Origin: Ceratodon purpureus
Lineage: Eukaryota > Streptophyta > Bryopsida > Pseudoditrichales > Ditrichaceae
Assembly (NCBI GenBank): GCA_014871385.1
Contig: CM026433.1
Location: 7,368,740-7,432,739, forward strand
Direction: 5' to 3'
DNA: 64,000 nt
Position 1 is the first letter of the stretch. Each line of letters opens with the position of its first letter. Below the pieces are notes generated by a model. The model ran no database searches and had not been told where the DNA came from. It saw nothing but the letters and a program-made list of their open reading frames with translations. The position numbers were made by a program, and so were the translations under genes. This document shows, piece after piece, positions 1-10,305 of the stretch.

Positions 1-371
1 ATGGACATTCCCTGAGGTTTCTCAAGTGTGACTCCCCCTACTATCAGTTTAAGGGACAGTTTCTTTCACATCAAATTCCATCTCTTGACGAGATCAGGAG
101 CAGTGTTTGTTTTGCAGAAAGATTTTGAATGGAGCCTCCAAATGTTTGGCAAGCATGCCGTACATCCAGATCTTCATAAGGTTTTTGCAGAGGTTCAATT
201 GCACATTTTAGAAGGCCTCACAAATACGATTTATTTCTATGCATCCAGGTTAGGCTATTTGCTCAGAAGTTGTCTCCAAAGCTTCTTGAGCTTCTTCCTA
301 CTTCACTGCAATTTCGGAAATGTATCAAACATCTCCCGACATTCTCAAAGTTGTGCAATAAAGAGTCACTA

Positions 372-792
372 AGGTATAGACACCCATATCCAACCAGCCA
401 CCCAGAACTTATCAATAGACTTCTCCATTTTCAAGAAGCTTTAAATTCATTTCAATGAAGTTTCAAATTCAAAATTTAAAGAGATCTAGAAGAGAGTACT
501 AAGAGTGATTGGTTGAAAGGGAATTGTATAGGAATATTTTGATAAAAGTACCATGATTAAGTTTTGGTGTCTTGGTGGTCGATTATGCATTGACCTATAT
601 GTCCACTATATGCGATTTCAACTATTCACTTCAAATAATTGTTATTATTTCAAAACCAGGAAATAAAATTACAAAAAAAAATTCATTCAACAGGAACCTT
701 ATGCTTGTACACATAAAAAATCCTGTTCAAATTATATACCTCAAACACCTATGCTAAAATCCCTAAGTGATCGGTTTTAGGTGCTTCTACCT
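372..792. mobile_element. TA-flanked MITE, copy 1 (about 421 bp)
   Basis: The stretch is bounded by TA dinucleotides at 370-371 and 793-794. The left end AGGTATAGACACCC pairs with the right end GGTGCTTCTACCT. Internal text (AGATCTAGAAGA, AAGTTTTGGTGTC, a TGGTGGTCG block) matches the copies at 52349 and 62968. This is a non-autonomous Stowaway/mariner-like element by its TA target and terminal inverted repeats. No transposase is present. Confidence 0.8.
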
Positions 793-794
793 TA

Positions 795-1569
795 TTCGAT
801 CGGGAAAGAGAAGAGCAAGCATACAGTAGTTGCCGTATAAGACCGTTAGTCGCGGACTCTCGAGTCTCGACTTTTCTGTAAAAGGAAACAGGCCTCTAAA
901 TCTACAGAGTACAAAGAACATGCCCGAATCCCTCATCTACGAAAACGTTACAGAATCCTTCAAACTCGTAGATAGCCAGGCCCCACCGCCTCATCTTCGC
1001 CAGAAGCTCCGCCAGTCGCCTCGTGGAGAAGAAACGAGAGTCGTTGCACAGTTCACTACTTGAAACCCTCGTTTGCAGAGCGCGAGAGAACAGAGACCTC
1101 CGGAGAGAGTGTGAGAGATTTGCAATCGGCGTCGGAGTGTGGACGAAGAGCATCGGAGCTTTAATTCGCACCAAGCCGCGACAATCGCCGTTCGGAGGAG
1201 AGGAAGATAGAGATAGAAACCCTTGAAACGCTTGAAACCCTTGAAACCCTCGAAACCCTTGCTTGTTTGGCGCTTTGGCTCTGTTGTTGCTCTAGGGTGA
1301 GGCTTTGCCGTGCGTGGGAGTTTCTTTGGTGGGGTTTACAGGGGACTGTTTTGTTTGGCAGAGGCGAACAGATCCGGTTGGAGTTTTGGCCGTTGTGTTT
1401 GGGGCTTACAAGAAGCGGAGGGCAAGGAGGAGGGATACCTAGACTCGGCTGTGGAGGAGGAGTTTGTGGAAGGGTTCACTTTCGACCTGTTGGTTTGATT
1501 GAGTGTTCTGCTTTGGTTGCCGTGCGTGTATCGGCTGTGTTTAGTTGCGGTAGTGTGTTGGTGTTGAGG
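795..1569 (+). promoter_or_regulatory. Promoter and probable 5' leader of the 1570-2412 gene
   Basis: GC content rises sharply after about 930, as expected for a transcribed leader. Several short open frames occur before the ATG at 1570, so translation may be modulated by upstream ORFs. A run of near-identical 10-bp units (CTTGAAACCC and variants) occupies 1217-1260. No TATA box or start site can be fixed by eye. Confidence 0.35.
1217..1260. repeat. 10-bp tandem repeat CTTGAAACCC, about 4 to 5 units
   Basis: Four to five consecutive units read TTGAAACCCT, TTGAAACGCT, TTGAAACCCT and TCGAAACCCT. They lie in the presumed 5' leader of the coiled-coil gene. Confidence 0.75.
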
Positions 1570-2412
1570 ATGGACTCTGGGATGTTTTTTGCTGGTCAGC
1601 AGGCGGGGTATGGGGTTTCCAGGGGTGGTTTCGCACCGCAGAAGCGGCAGTGGAGGAGCAACGGTCAGAATGTGCGGCCTCGGAAGAGGAACAAGACGTC
1701 GGCGTCGGCGTCTCAGCAGCAGCGTGGGGGTGGAGTGATGGCGATTGCTGCGGGCATGTATGATCCCCCGAGGTTGATGGAGTTGCAGCGTCAGAACCGA
1801 ATCAGGACGCGCAGGCACTTTCCGAAGCGGAGGAAGAGCGCCACTCCTCGAGTGCCTCCCCGGGCGCCTTTCAACGACAGCTCGTATCTGATGAGAGTTC
1901 GCCAGTCAGGAGGCTTGCCTTCTTTTGCCTCTCCTGCTACCCCGGCCACTCCTACTTTTGTTTCTACCCCTGTTTTTGCGTCTCCTGCACCGCAGTCTAG
2001 AGATGGTCCTGAAGGAGATCTTAAGGATTATGGCTATGGGTCTATGGAAGGTCTTATCCATCTTAAGTCATGTGCCGATGAACCCTCGCATGCTAGTACC
2101 CATGTCCTGGGTGGTCCTGAGTCTGTTCAGCAGGTAGAGCAGCAACTAGATCATGATGTCAGCCGCTTTGAAATGACCTTGCCTTCGGGGAACGGTCTCA
2201 GCCATAGGACCCAGCTTATGGAAGTCCGTCTTGCAGAGCAGGAAAGTCACATAGCGTACTTGGAGGACGAGAACCTGACATTGAAGGAGCGACTCTTTTT
2301 GGCGCAACAAGAAGCAAATGAACTCAGACAAAGGTTGCGGAGAGGTGGTTCTTCGTTTAGTGTCGTTGATGAGCATGACGATGCTTGTTCTGACTATGGC
2401 AGTTCAGATTGA
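1570..2412 (+). CDS. Basic/coiled-coil nuclear-type protein with HEXIM-like layout
   Basis: The frame of 280 aa starts at ATG 1570; the open frame reaches back to 1267 but has no earlier ATG. Residues 15-50 are rich in Gln, Arg and Lys (RPRKRNK). A second basic block near residue 90 (RRHFPKRRK) is followed by the motif APFNDSSYLM and then Pro/Thr/Ala-rich text. The C-terminal 70 residues form a convincing coiled coil (LAEQESHIAYLEDENLTLKE), followed by an acidic Ser/Asp tail. Basic region, a PYNTTQFLM-like peptide, a spacer and a coiled coil is the order seen in metazoan HEXIM P-TEFb inhibitors; this is my comparison from memory. A nuclear, RNA- or protein-binding role is plausible but unproven. 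The CDS is intronless. Function is unknown. Confidence 0.75.
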   Translation: MDSGMFFAGQQAGYGVSRGGFAPQKRQWRSNGQNVRPRKRNKTSASASQQQRGGGVMAIAAGMYDPPRLMELQRQNRIRTRRHFPKRRKSATPRVPPRAPFNDSSYLMRVRQSGGLPSFASPATPATPTFVSTPVFASPAPQSRDGPEGDLKDYGYGSMEGLIHLKSCADEPSHASTHVLGGPESVQQVEQQLDHDVSRFEMTLPSGNGLSHRTQLMEVRLAEQESHIAYLEDENLTLKERLFLAQQEANELRQRLRRGGSSFSVVDEHDDACSDYGSSD

Positions 2413-3629
2413 TAGAAAATTATGTACCTCATTGATGTTTTTATCTCGTTTGTGTTGTTGACCGTCTGAGGTTGCCATCGCAACGGAGCTTCTAGCTTTG
2501 AAGCCGGATACGCGGATGATCAGCTCTCGGTGACAGTCGAAGACTGGATTCAGCGGGCCTTGTATCGACTCCCATGTAAGTATGGTCATATCTATTGCCA
2601 CTCAATCTGTATGGTGGGCATACAGTTAAGTGGTTCATGGGTTTGGTTCTGAATCGCTCCTGATTCAGATTCTTCGTATCTTAGAAGTGACGCTGAGTGC
2701 TCGACACTATTTTTTAGCAGGATTGAAGATGGTTACGACAGGGTCACCTTTATCTGATGACCTGGTGGTTTGGAGCTACATTCTTGGAGGGCTGGCACCA
2801 ATTCCGAGGAGGTGCTGCATTGGACGATCATGAATACCTGTGACATGTTGTGACAGCTTTAACTTCACTTGGAGGCGACGTGCTGGACTTCCATTCATTC
2901 ATGTGTGAAAGAGGTGTATTGTAGATGATACGGCCCTTAGCTATGTCTGGGGTAAGGCTACATTGCCTATGCTTACAAAATATACTAATCAGATATTTGA
3001 GTGTGTGATTCTCTGACCACTGCGATGCTACCTTCATCTATTGATGATTCCATAGAAGTAATCTAGAGTTTAGGAGAAAGTATACTTGGATTGATTGCTT
3101 GGATCCCGATCTGTTCAGCTGATGACGAGCTTGAGAATCTTGTAACCATTCCTCTCTGGGCAAATATCATTGAACATTGTAATGTGGATTTGGCTCCTCG
3201 CATGCACGACTGTGTCCTCCATTCTCCTTGTCTGGACAATTTTATGTTCGTGAGATAAGTTCATGCACATGTATTCAGAGTCTGTTTTAATGTATTCAAA
3301 GCATATTTGAAGTAGTTAATACGTTAATACCTACGACGCCTACGCAGTCTGAAACCGAGGGAACACCAGAATTTACAGGATCGATTTTGTTTCTAAACAA
3401 TCTGAAGTCGTGACGAAAAGAGCAACTGCAGTGTATGCCACCAATTGCCGGAAGAATTTAGAAATGCTGAGACTTCGTGAGCTGATAATGAGTTCTGACC
3501 CTGTGAAGAACAAGGTCTATCGCGGACTCATTTACTTAGTCGATGTGTCGGAGGCTATTCCAAGGCAAATTTCTCTAGGCTGTTTGTAAGGTGCCTTTTT
3601 AGCCTCTGGTCTGGGGATTTGTTTTAGTA
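2413..3629 (+). other. 3' region of the coiled-coil gene and unassigned spacer
   Basis: No frame of gene quality is present. The first few hundred bases probably hold the 3' UTR of the preceding gene, possibly with a 3'-UTR intron. The rest looks like decayed unique sequence. Confidence 0.4.
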
Positions 3630-3913
3630 AGGTTGACACACCTACAGTTGACACATGACCAATAGCCGATATCTTCTAATTCCTAGATTATGAAAGAACA
3701 GATGTACCTCATTTGTATATATCGGCTATTGGTTCGGAAGTACTTTTCACTTTGAAAAATTGTACAAATTTCAATATTGGGAGATAATTCATGAAAAAAT
3801 GCTCATTCTTCATGAACATTATTTTCCTATGAACCAAAAATATCTCCTTGTCGATAACCCAAGCTTTGATATGCTAAACTGCTATAAGTTGTCGGTTATA
3901 GGTGTGTCAACCT
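3630..3913. mobile_element. TA-flanked MITE, copy 2 (284-bp subfamily)
   Basis: The element has TA at 3628-3629 and 3914-3915 and inverted ends AGGTTGACACACC / GGTGTGTCAACCT. It is exactly the same length (284 bp) as the copy at 29929-30212, with near-identical but reverse-oriented internal text (for example TACTTTTCACTTTGAAAAAT and its complement). A recent common source is implied. Confidence 0.88.
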
Positions 3914-4344
3914 TAGTGAGTACAAGAGCTGAGTGAACCATGGCGAGCAAACTCGCTTCACAGTTTTCAACGATGCATGAAGTACATGCTGCTTCTAGTA
4001 AAGAAATTGTTCTGTTTGAATCTGATGTCTTTCTTCATGTTTTTTTGCTGTGGGCAGCAATCGTAGTTCGTTAAATGGCAGAAGACTCATAATCAAGTGC
4101 CATCGTTTTCATAGTTTTAGACAGACGAAGTGATACTACCGGAGCTGGCCAACAATTCGCACAACAATCATTTAGCCACAGCAAATATCCGTTACATGTT
4201 CAGTATAGGAACAAATATTCATCAATATTGACATTCAACAGAAGCTAATCCCGGAAGGATGTACAGCCAGCTTGCTAAAATTTCACTCCTTTCTTCGCCG
4301 ATTGAATAGAGTTATTTGTAAAGGCATCCGGTATTTGACTTAGA

Positions 4345-4626
4345 TACCATGAGTTTTGCGTTATTGTATAATTTTTTTTACTTCAAATAGTTGAGAGGTA
4401 TGGAAGAACTTGGTGGTCTCACTAAATTTGGTGCGTAAGAGCTTGGTGGTCTCTAAACTCAAGGGAAACTAGTTTTGAAGGATGGAATGACGACAAAACT
4501 AGTTTTCTTTGAGTTTAGAGACCACCAAGCTCTTACACATCGAATTTAGTGAGACCACCAAATTCTTCCATACCTCTCAACTATTTGAAGTAAAAAAAAT
4601 TTATACAAAAACACAAAACTCATGGT
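4345..4626. repeat. Large foldback (near-perfect inverted repeat, about 133-bp arms)
   Basis: The left arm 4345-4478 and the right arm 4494-4626 are reverse complements with only scattered mismatches, separated by a loop of about 15 bp (4479-4493). The weak complementarity seems to continue outward to about 4318 and 4655. A transcript through it would fold into one long hairpin. It is probably a foldback-type non-autonomous transposon; no target duplication is obvious. Confidence 0.85.
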
Positions 4627-4655
4627 ATTTTTTAAAACACAAGGTGACTTTAAGG

Positions 4656-5096
4656 ATAACTCTAATGAATTGTGTATTTTGCAGTTACAAATGTAAGCAA
4701 GGTCTGCTTTCACATTGCTGAACATAACTTCATTGTGTTGGACTCTTGTTCAATCTTCATGATTGATGATGAATGATCAATAAAGAGTCTAGAAAAGAAA
4801 GCCACCACAACTTCAAAGCAATCTTTTGTCCTGAGAAATAACCAGCTTGCCCTTTGGATGTAAGCCTGCCACCTCTATATTTTGGGGATACAATGACATT
4901 ATCTTACACACAACATCATTGATTGACTCCCACCTCCACAGCGGATAAGACGAGCAAGGTCGTATCTCATAACTGAATGTTGCTTCCAAATTATTATACA
5001 TAGTCCATCGTTTATCCCAGTTTTGTCTCAATCTTAACTTGTTATAGATCAGAAGCTCATTCCAAATACTTCCCATTTTAGTATACTGGCCCAAGC
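4656..5096. other. Spacer with one unrecognised 93-aa minus-strand frame
   Basis: The only sizeable frame (4813-5094, minus) has no motif that I recognise, and no splice partners are evident. It is more likely decayed repeat sequence than a gene. Confidence 0.3.
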
Positions 5097-5099
5097 TTA

Positions 5100-5594
5100 G
5101 GGCTGGTTCAGACTATGCCCAAACTTTGAGAGGTTATTGGTTTGGACCAATGAAAATGATGAAATGTCCAAAGTCCCGCTCTCGGCCTTCATGCTAGGGG
5201 CCGAAGTCCAAAGGACATCGCCTCCAAAAGAGCCTACATGGCAACACTTTTAGGAAATTATGGTGCCAAGGCGATTGACTCTTAAACCGGTAGTCCCCCA
5301 CTCACTCCCGAGGTTACCTCCGCCTTTTAACTTCGGAGTCAAAATATCTTGAACTACTGCTCTAATTCCTTGAGAGCTCCGAGAGAGGTGGAGAGACCTC
5401 ACAGGAATAGGGTTCCAAATGGTGCAGAGTTTGTCCCCGCCTTATATACCCGGACACCCGATTTAAGCATTTTGCTCGACCCAAATTTCCACCAAGAAGC
5501 CGAATTTTTTTTCATTGAGCTATGCCTCTGAACATAGTTTGGTCGAGAAAAGTGATGGTTGTCCTCTCAACTTGGGCATAGTCTGAAGTGGCCC
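5100..5594. mobile_element. PIF/Harbinger (Tourist)-like MITE, 495 bp
   Basis: The left end GGGCTGGTTCAGACTATGCC and right end (complement GGGCCACTTCAGACTATGCC) form terminal inverted repeats of about 35 bp. TTA trinucleotides flank both ends (5097-5099 and 5595-5597). A TTA duplication with GGGC-type ends is the PIF/Harbinger signature. There is no transposase ORF. Confidence 0.8.
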
Positions 5595-5921
5595 TTACTT
5601 GCAATGCATGCCGGTCAGGTTGCAACCATGAACAAAATAGTCAACTAGGACTTGGATAGCATGGCTAGCCTTAATATGATAATTTCTCACATCATCATTA
5701 ATTGAAAATTTGAGGAGCAGAATTAAGACTTAGGAAATCAAAATATGAACTGGGCATTGTTGAGTTTTTATTACTTGAAAAATCAAGGAGACCCAATGCA
5801 CAAGCAGATGGATGTCTACCAAAAGCTATGAAATTTCTATTTTGGCAAATCTACTGCTACCAATAGTGGCCAACACCGAGAAATGAAACAATGCAAGGAT
5901 ATCACTAGCCAGGCCTAAGGT

Positions 5922-6150
5922 GGGCCTTAGACTGGCCCAAATTCTTCAAATTTCAACCAATAGGATTAGTCAATACTTTCAAATTGGGTCCAAAGGTTTT
6001 ATATTTGGGCCCGAAGGAAACTTCACTGTCATCTTGTGTGGCATCCTACATGGCACTATTTTGGCGCCAAAATGTTTGGACCCCATTGTTCTAATTGAGA
6101 CAAGATTTCCCCTTGCTAGAACTCCCCAACTTGGGCAAGAACTAAGGCCC
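5922..6150. mobile_element. Smaller GGGCCTTAG-ended inverted-repeat element, 229 bp
   Basis: The left end GGGCCTTAGACTGGCCCAA and the complement of the right end, GGGCCTTAGTTCTTGCCCAA, are inverted repeats. Internal words resemble the 5100-5594 element (ACCAATA, GTCCAAAG). A clear target duplication is not seen, so the ends could be off by a few bases. Confidence 0.6.
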
Positions 6151-6202
6151 GGATTGGAGGGTGAATCATTGAGCAATCCAACCCACCTTCCGGCCAGCCC
6201 CA

Positions 6203-6575
6203 GACGATAGATAGATAGATAGATAGAAACACCAACCTAGTCGGGCCGGCGTGAATAAAGTGTCCATTCGTAGTGCCAGTGACCTGGTGCCCACAGGACA
6301 AGGGGACAGTGTGACACAACTACTCTCCCCTTTCGAGGATGGACATTATAGTAACACTATAACTACCTAGCCTAAAGCTAAGTACTACCATTAGGAAGAA
6401 CGGACATGTTCTCCACCCCTAGGACATTTTAAAGGGTACCCATACAACAAGGTCAAGAGACCCCCCACCAAAACTGGGTGGATCAATGGTGGTAAAGCCC
6501 CGGGCGGCATTGGGATTCAAACCCTGGTCATCCCTGAGGGATGCCAAGAGCCTATCCAACACTGCCCAAAGGCCC
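6203..6575 (-). mobile_element. tRNA-derived SINE-like unit 1 with tetranucleotide tail
   Basis: On the minus strand a box-A-like stretch (TGGGCAGTGTTGGATAGG, near 6570) is followed about 40 bases later by a box-B-like GGTTTGAATCC (near 6510). This is the internal Pol III promoter layout of tRNA-derived SINEs. The unit runs leftward and ends in a (TCTA)n tract (plus strand GATA repeats, about 6207-6227). It encodes no protein. Confidence 0.5.
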
Positions 6576-6605
6576 TTTGATAGTTTAAAGTCATTTCGGA
6601 CTCTT

Positions 6606-6835
6606 TTTAAAAAAAAAAATATGATAGAAAACAGACCACCGGAAATGAAGATTGTATGCGTGACGAATATCCCTCCTTTTCAAGTGCCTGCCGCATCTCC
6701 TCAATCTTCATTTTTGGTGGGCTATTTTCATCAAATCTTCATGGTATGTTAGTAGTCACCACGTCTATATAGGGATTCGGACTCATGACTACCTTACCGA
6801 TGTGCCATGACTCAATCCACTACACCACGGCCGTG
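6606..6835 (-). mobile_element. tRNA-derived SINE-like unit 2 or tRNA relic
   Basis: The minus strand from 6835 reads GTGGTGTAGTGGATTGAG (box A-like) and then GAGTCCGAATCCC (box B-like) about 45 bases on. This closely resembles a plant tRNA body but lacks a full cloverleaf and acceptor stem. The homopolymer A/T tract at 6607-6620 could be its 3' tail. Confidence 0.45.
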
Positions 6836-8178
6836 TAAAGCACCAAACAATGTGTAAAGTGGGCCTTCATCTAATATTCACTGAGAGCAGGATGTGAAGT
6901 TGTGAAATAAACCACTTGGGCATACACGCAAGAACCTGCATGGATATAATGAGTCTACACTTGAAAAAACCAATAACTATATAACAGGAATCTAAGCAAT
7001 CTCTCTCTCACATCTACCCAATTACAACATACTTCCAGGAAACATGATTACTGGGAACCTGAAATCATGTCAAGGGGAGCTGGCATCTACTGTCCTTGCC
7101 CAAATTGCAACTAAACCCACAAACTTCACGCTGAAAGTTCCACATCCAGGGCGGTCCATAATTCAGACGCAGCTGTGCCATTGCCACATGAACACTGCAC
7201 CATGCAGAATTCATTAACAGTTGTTCATGTTCATGTGAACCTCCACCCGAACCACCCCTGCCTCTGAGTCTATGTATGCAAGTTAGCATGAGCAACCTGC
7301 ACGCAAGGTACACATTTACAGGAGCCAGGACTCTGTGTCTCCAAGAATTCTTAACCTAATTCTTCACCACCACCAGAAGTACAACTCAAATCAAATTCTG
7401 AAATGTTGAAATCAATCAAAACCATGGTTCACAAGGCACACAGTTCATGTGGCACCAACCCATGTAAGTTACACGCGTGACTAAGAGTCTTTTTGCGGCC
7501 TTGCAAGTGACATGTGTCTTAATTCTAACTCGACATAATGTTCTCAAGTCAGAAGTACCATGCTTGGAGGAGGAGCTACTGAGAGCCTGGGAACAGTTTT
7601 GAGGTGCTGTAACAAGACATATGGTTCAGGTAAACGTTATGGAAAATGTCAGTCTGCCTTCCTGCATGCTTTGATAGACTTCCAAATTGAAGGGAGGACA
7701 TGTGTGACACAATTCTCATACAGCACTTGTTACACAGGTGCTACATATGCACGAGTGCTGCGTTATCATGGCCGCAAGAAGAATGACGCACACTAGCCGC
7801 CCCTTCCTCTTGCAAATTGCTGAAATTTCGCAGATATGGTGGACTCTAGAAGAAAGGAATTTGTAATCCTCTTTCCAAAGGTAACTTAGTGTTAATGAAC
7901 CACATGTTCCTGATGTGTGCCATAGAGTGGTTGAGTGCTGATTCCACAAACTTCTCATGATTCATTCCATTTTAGACCTACTGTTTATGAATTGGTGCCT
8001 TTTCTCTTTATATTCCTCCTCAACATAAAATTTATATTTTATTTTAAATTTCTGTATTGTCTTACACTATAATTTATCAATAATAAATTCAAAACCGGTG
8101 TGGTTAAGGTCTACAACATTTTAGAACCAACAATCGTAGAATAAAGGGGCTCAATTCAAATGATTTTTTTATACCGAT
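6836..8178. other. Spacer, no gene recognised
   Basis: Only short unconnected frames occur (for example 7065-7313 minus and 7560-7796 plus), with no domain signature. Moderate GC around 7050-7300 and 7560-7960 could reflect a non-coding transcript or an old gene fragment, but nothing decides this. Confidence 0.3.
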
Positions 8179-9475
8179 TTAACCCCTAAAGCATTTGGCC
8201 ATAAAATCCCAAATTCTGCCTCAATTCTGCCCTGTTTTAGTTCAAGGTAGAATTATGCAAATTCAAACGTATTTTAAAGAATCTAACCGTAGGATCTAGT
8301 ACCTAACTTGTACATGTATGTGTACACAAAACTTTAGATTGTAACTCCCCGCCGTTTGGAAGATTGTAAGGTTTGAACTTGAGAGAAAAGTTTTTTGGTA
8401 TTGCCTGACAGGGACAGCCACCCTTCGGAGAGTGAAACTACCAATTTTTTGAGATTGTGTGGTTGGAGGCTCTTCAGTTTTGGATTCTAAAGTGAGTTGG
8501 GAGTATGCTCAAAAAAATTGAAAACAATACAACACATAGAAGCAATGGAAAACCACATTTCCAGTGACGGGAGTCAAATGAAATGCATATACACTGGCTC
8601 TTTTTCCACACTACAAATGCCTAAGAAGATCATCTATTTTTTAAAATCCAAACGGTGTATACATGCATTTGTATGGAAAAGAAATTTTAGTAAAAAAAAA
8701 ATCCAAAAAATAAATAAATCTAAAATAGATATGAATTTTATAGCATATACTGTGGTTTAGGAGGAGAAAATGGCGAATGAAAAATGGGTGACGAAGCTAT
8801 TTGAAAGTTTTTATAAAACTTGGAACTTTGACTGTATATATCTCAAGATCTGTATGGTCAAACTTTACAAAACTTGGTGAGTACACTAATTGGATGGCTC
8901 TAAACAAGATCCCACGGTTGGATTTTTCAAAATCAAGTTTTAAAAAAAATTGTGAAACAATTTCAGAAAGGATCATTTGGAAGTCACTGTAGAGTGTCAC
9001 ATATTTGGTACACCACTCCAAACCTGCCCGACCTGCCCTGAATTGAATTTTGATCTTTCAACACGAATTATTTCTTAACCCCTAAAATTCCAGGCCCGGT
9101 TTTGCCAATTTTCACTTCTAAAATGCTGAAAATTTCAAAAAAATCCTTTTTTATTTTTATTTTTTTAAATACTAGAATTTCAATCCCATAAAGATTATGA
9201 TTTATCATGTTCACTAAAAAAATCTTGTCAAGAAATATTAAAAATCCTAACTGTGGTAGCTTGCCGAAGTTCCTTGCAACCCACTTTGGGTTTTGTGGAA
9301 TTTTGGGGGTTAACTACAGGCCCGATGAAAATAAAATTTGGTCTTGTTAGAAAGATATGACAATTTCTTATGCTGTGCCAAAGTTACAACCACATCCGGT
9401 AAAATTTGACCCATAGGAAGCCTGACTGGATCCAAAATCATACCAAAATTGTTGAGTTGATGCTTTAGGGGTTAA
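8179..9475. mobile_element. TTAA-bounded (piggyBac-like) non-autonomous element, 1297 bp
   Basis: TTAA at 8179-8182 is followed by CCCCTAAAGCA, and the right end is TGCTTTAGGGG followed by TTAA at 9472-9475. The 13-bp ends are perfect inverted repeats. The internal block near 8285 (ACCTAACTTGTACATGTATG) is similar to the 30746 element, so they belong to one family. A smaller element of the same type is nested at 9075-9313. There is no transposase. Confidence 0.8.
9075..9313. mobile_element. Nested TTAA-bounded element, 239 bp
   Basis: TTAACCCCTAAAATTCC at the left is matched by GGAATTTTGGGGGTTAA at the right (one mismatch). It lies wholly inside the 1297-bp element and is about the size of the 45633 copy. 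Confidence 0.65.
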
Positions 9476-9553
9476 TTTTCATCTACAAATTATCATCGCC
9501 ATTGAATTGTTTTAAATAGGCTATACAAGACTATAGTTTATAAAGTATTCGTT

Positions 9554-9754
9554 GTTGTGCAACAATACTTTCCAAGTTATAACATACACTCTAAAGTATT
9601 GAGTTTCTAAGATTGAGTGATATCGTAAATAGGATTTATATATCAAAATTGAAAATAGACCAACTTTATTTCTATATTTGAACCAATAACTCATTTTATA
9701 AATAATGTGGGCATTTTCACAAATAATGCATCTACTTCACATAGAACATCTCAA
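9554..9754 (-). mobile_element. Possible solo LTR of a copia-type element
   Basis: On the minus strand a purine tract (GTAGGGGAGG, just right of 9754) is followed by TGTTGAGATG, and the other end reads CAACA. This is the PPT plus TG...CA layout of a 3' LTR of about 200 bp, comparable with the 206-bp LTR at 56294. No second copy or duplication was found. Confidence 0.35.
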
Positions 9755-10297
9755 CACCTCCCCTACTCACGAAACAAGTGCCCATTATCTAGGGCATAGT
9801 GAATAGAAGTTCTCTATTACTTCTTCATTGCACCAACATCAAGATAAAACCCAGTTCTTTCAAATGTTAGATCTTTCAAACCTAATTCCAATATAGACAA
9901 ATATAGTGTGATCAATGATATTAAATAAGATACCAAAAGTTAAGGGATCTCTTTATTTCTCGCCAACAAGCGTGGCTAAAATGCCAGACTTAGTTGGGTT
10001 CATTTTTTGGACCTCTCTATAATGAGATTCCATGGTCTTCTTTTGGTGAAATTACGGGGCATATGGCCATGCATTACTCTATGGAGGTCTTCTTGAGATC
10101 AAGTAGGCCCCACTCAAACATAAAAATAAGGGCATAGATTTGCCTCACCCCCATTCGAACCTTGGCTTTAAGCCACAGTCGTTGTGGGGATTTAGACAAT
10201 TCCAAATTTCTTGCAAAAAATAGAAGAATGAAAATAGAACCAAACCTCCTGTGAACCCAATAAAATAAAAATAAAATAAAAACAGACTCACCTGGTA
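9755..10297. other. Spacer, possibly decayed retrotransposon interior
   Basis: No frame of note is present. If the LTR call at 9554-9754 is right, the first few hundred bases would be its degraded internal region. Confidence 0.25.
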
Positions 10298-10305
10298 GGC
10301 CAGAT

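Noticed and set aside
28..372. 114-codon plus-strand frame at the left edge
   Set aside because: No recognisable domain or codon bias, and a second overlapping frame of similar quality; not supportable as a gene.
1267..1569. N-terminal extension of the coiled-coil protein to 381 aa
   Set aside because: There is no ATG in this part of the frame; translation would need a TTG start. The peptide is Cys/Gly/Trp-rich leader translation. ATG 1570 is preferred.
6765..6835. Functional tRNA gene
   Set aside because: Box A and box B fit, but acceptor and anticodon stems do not pair convincingly and no terminator is in place; a SINE head or relic is more likely.
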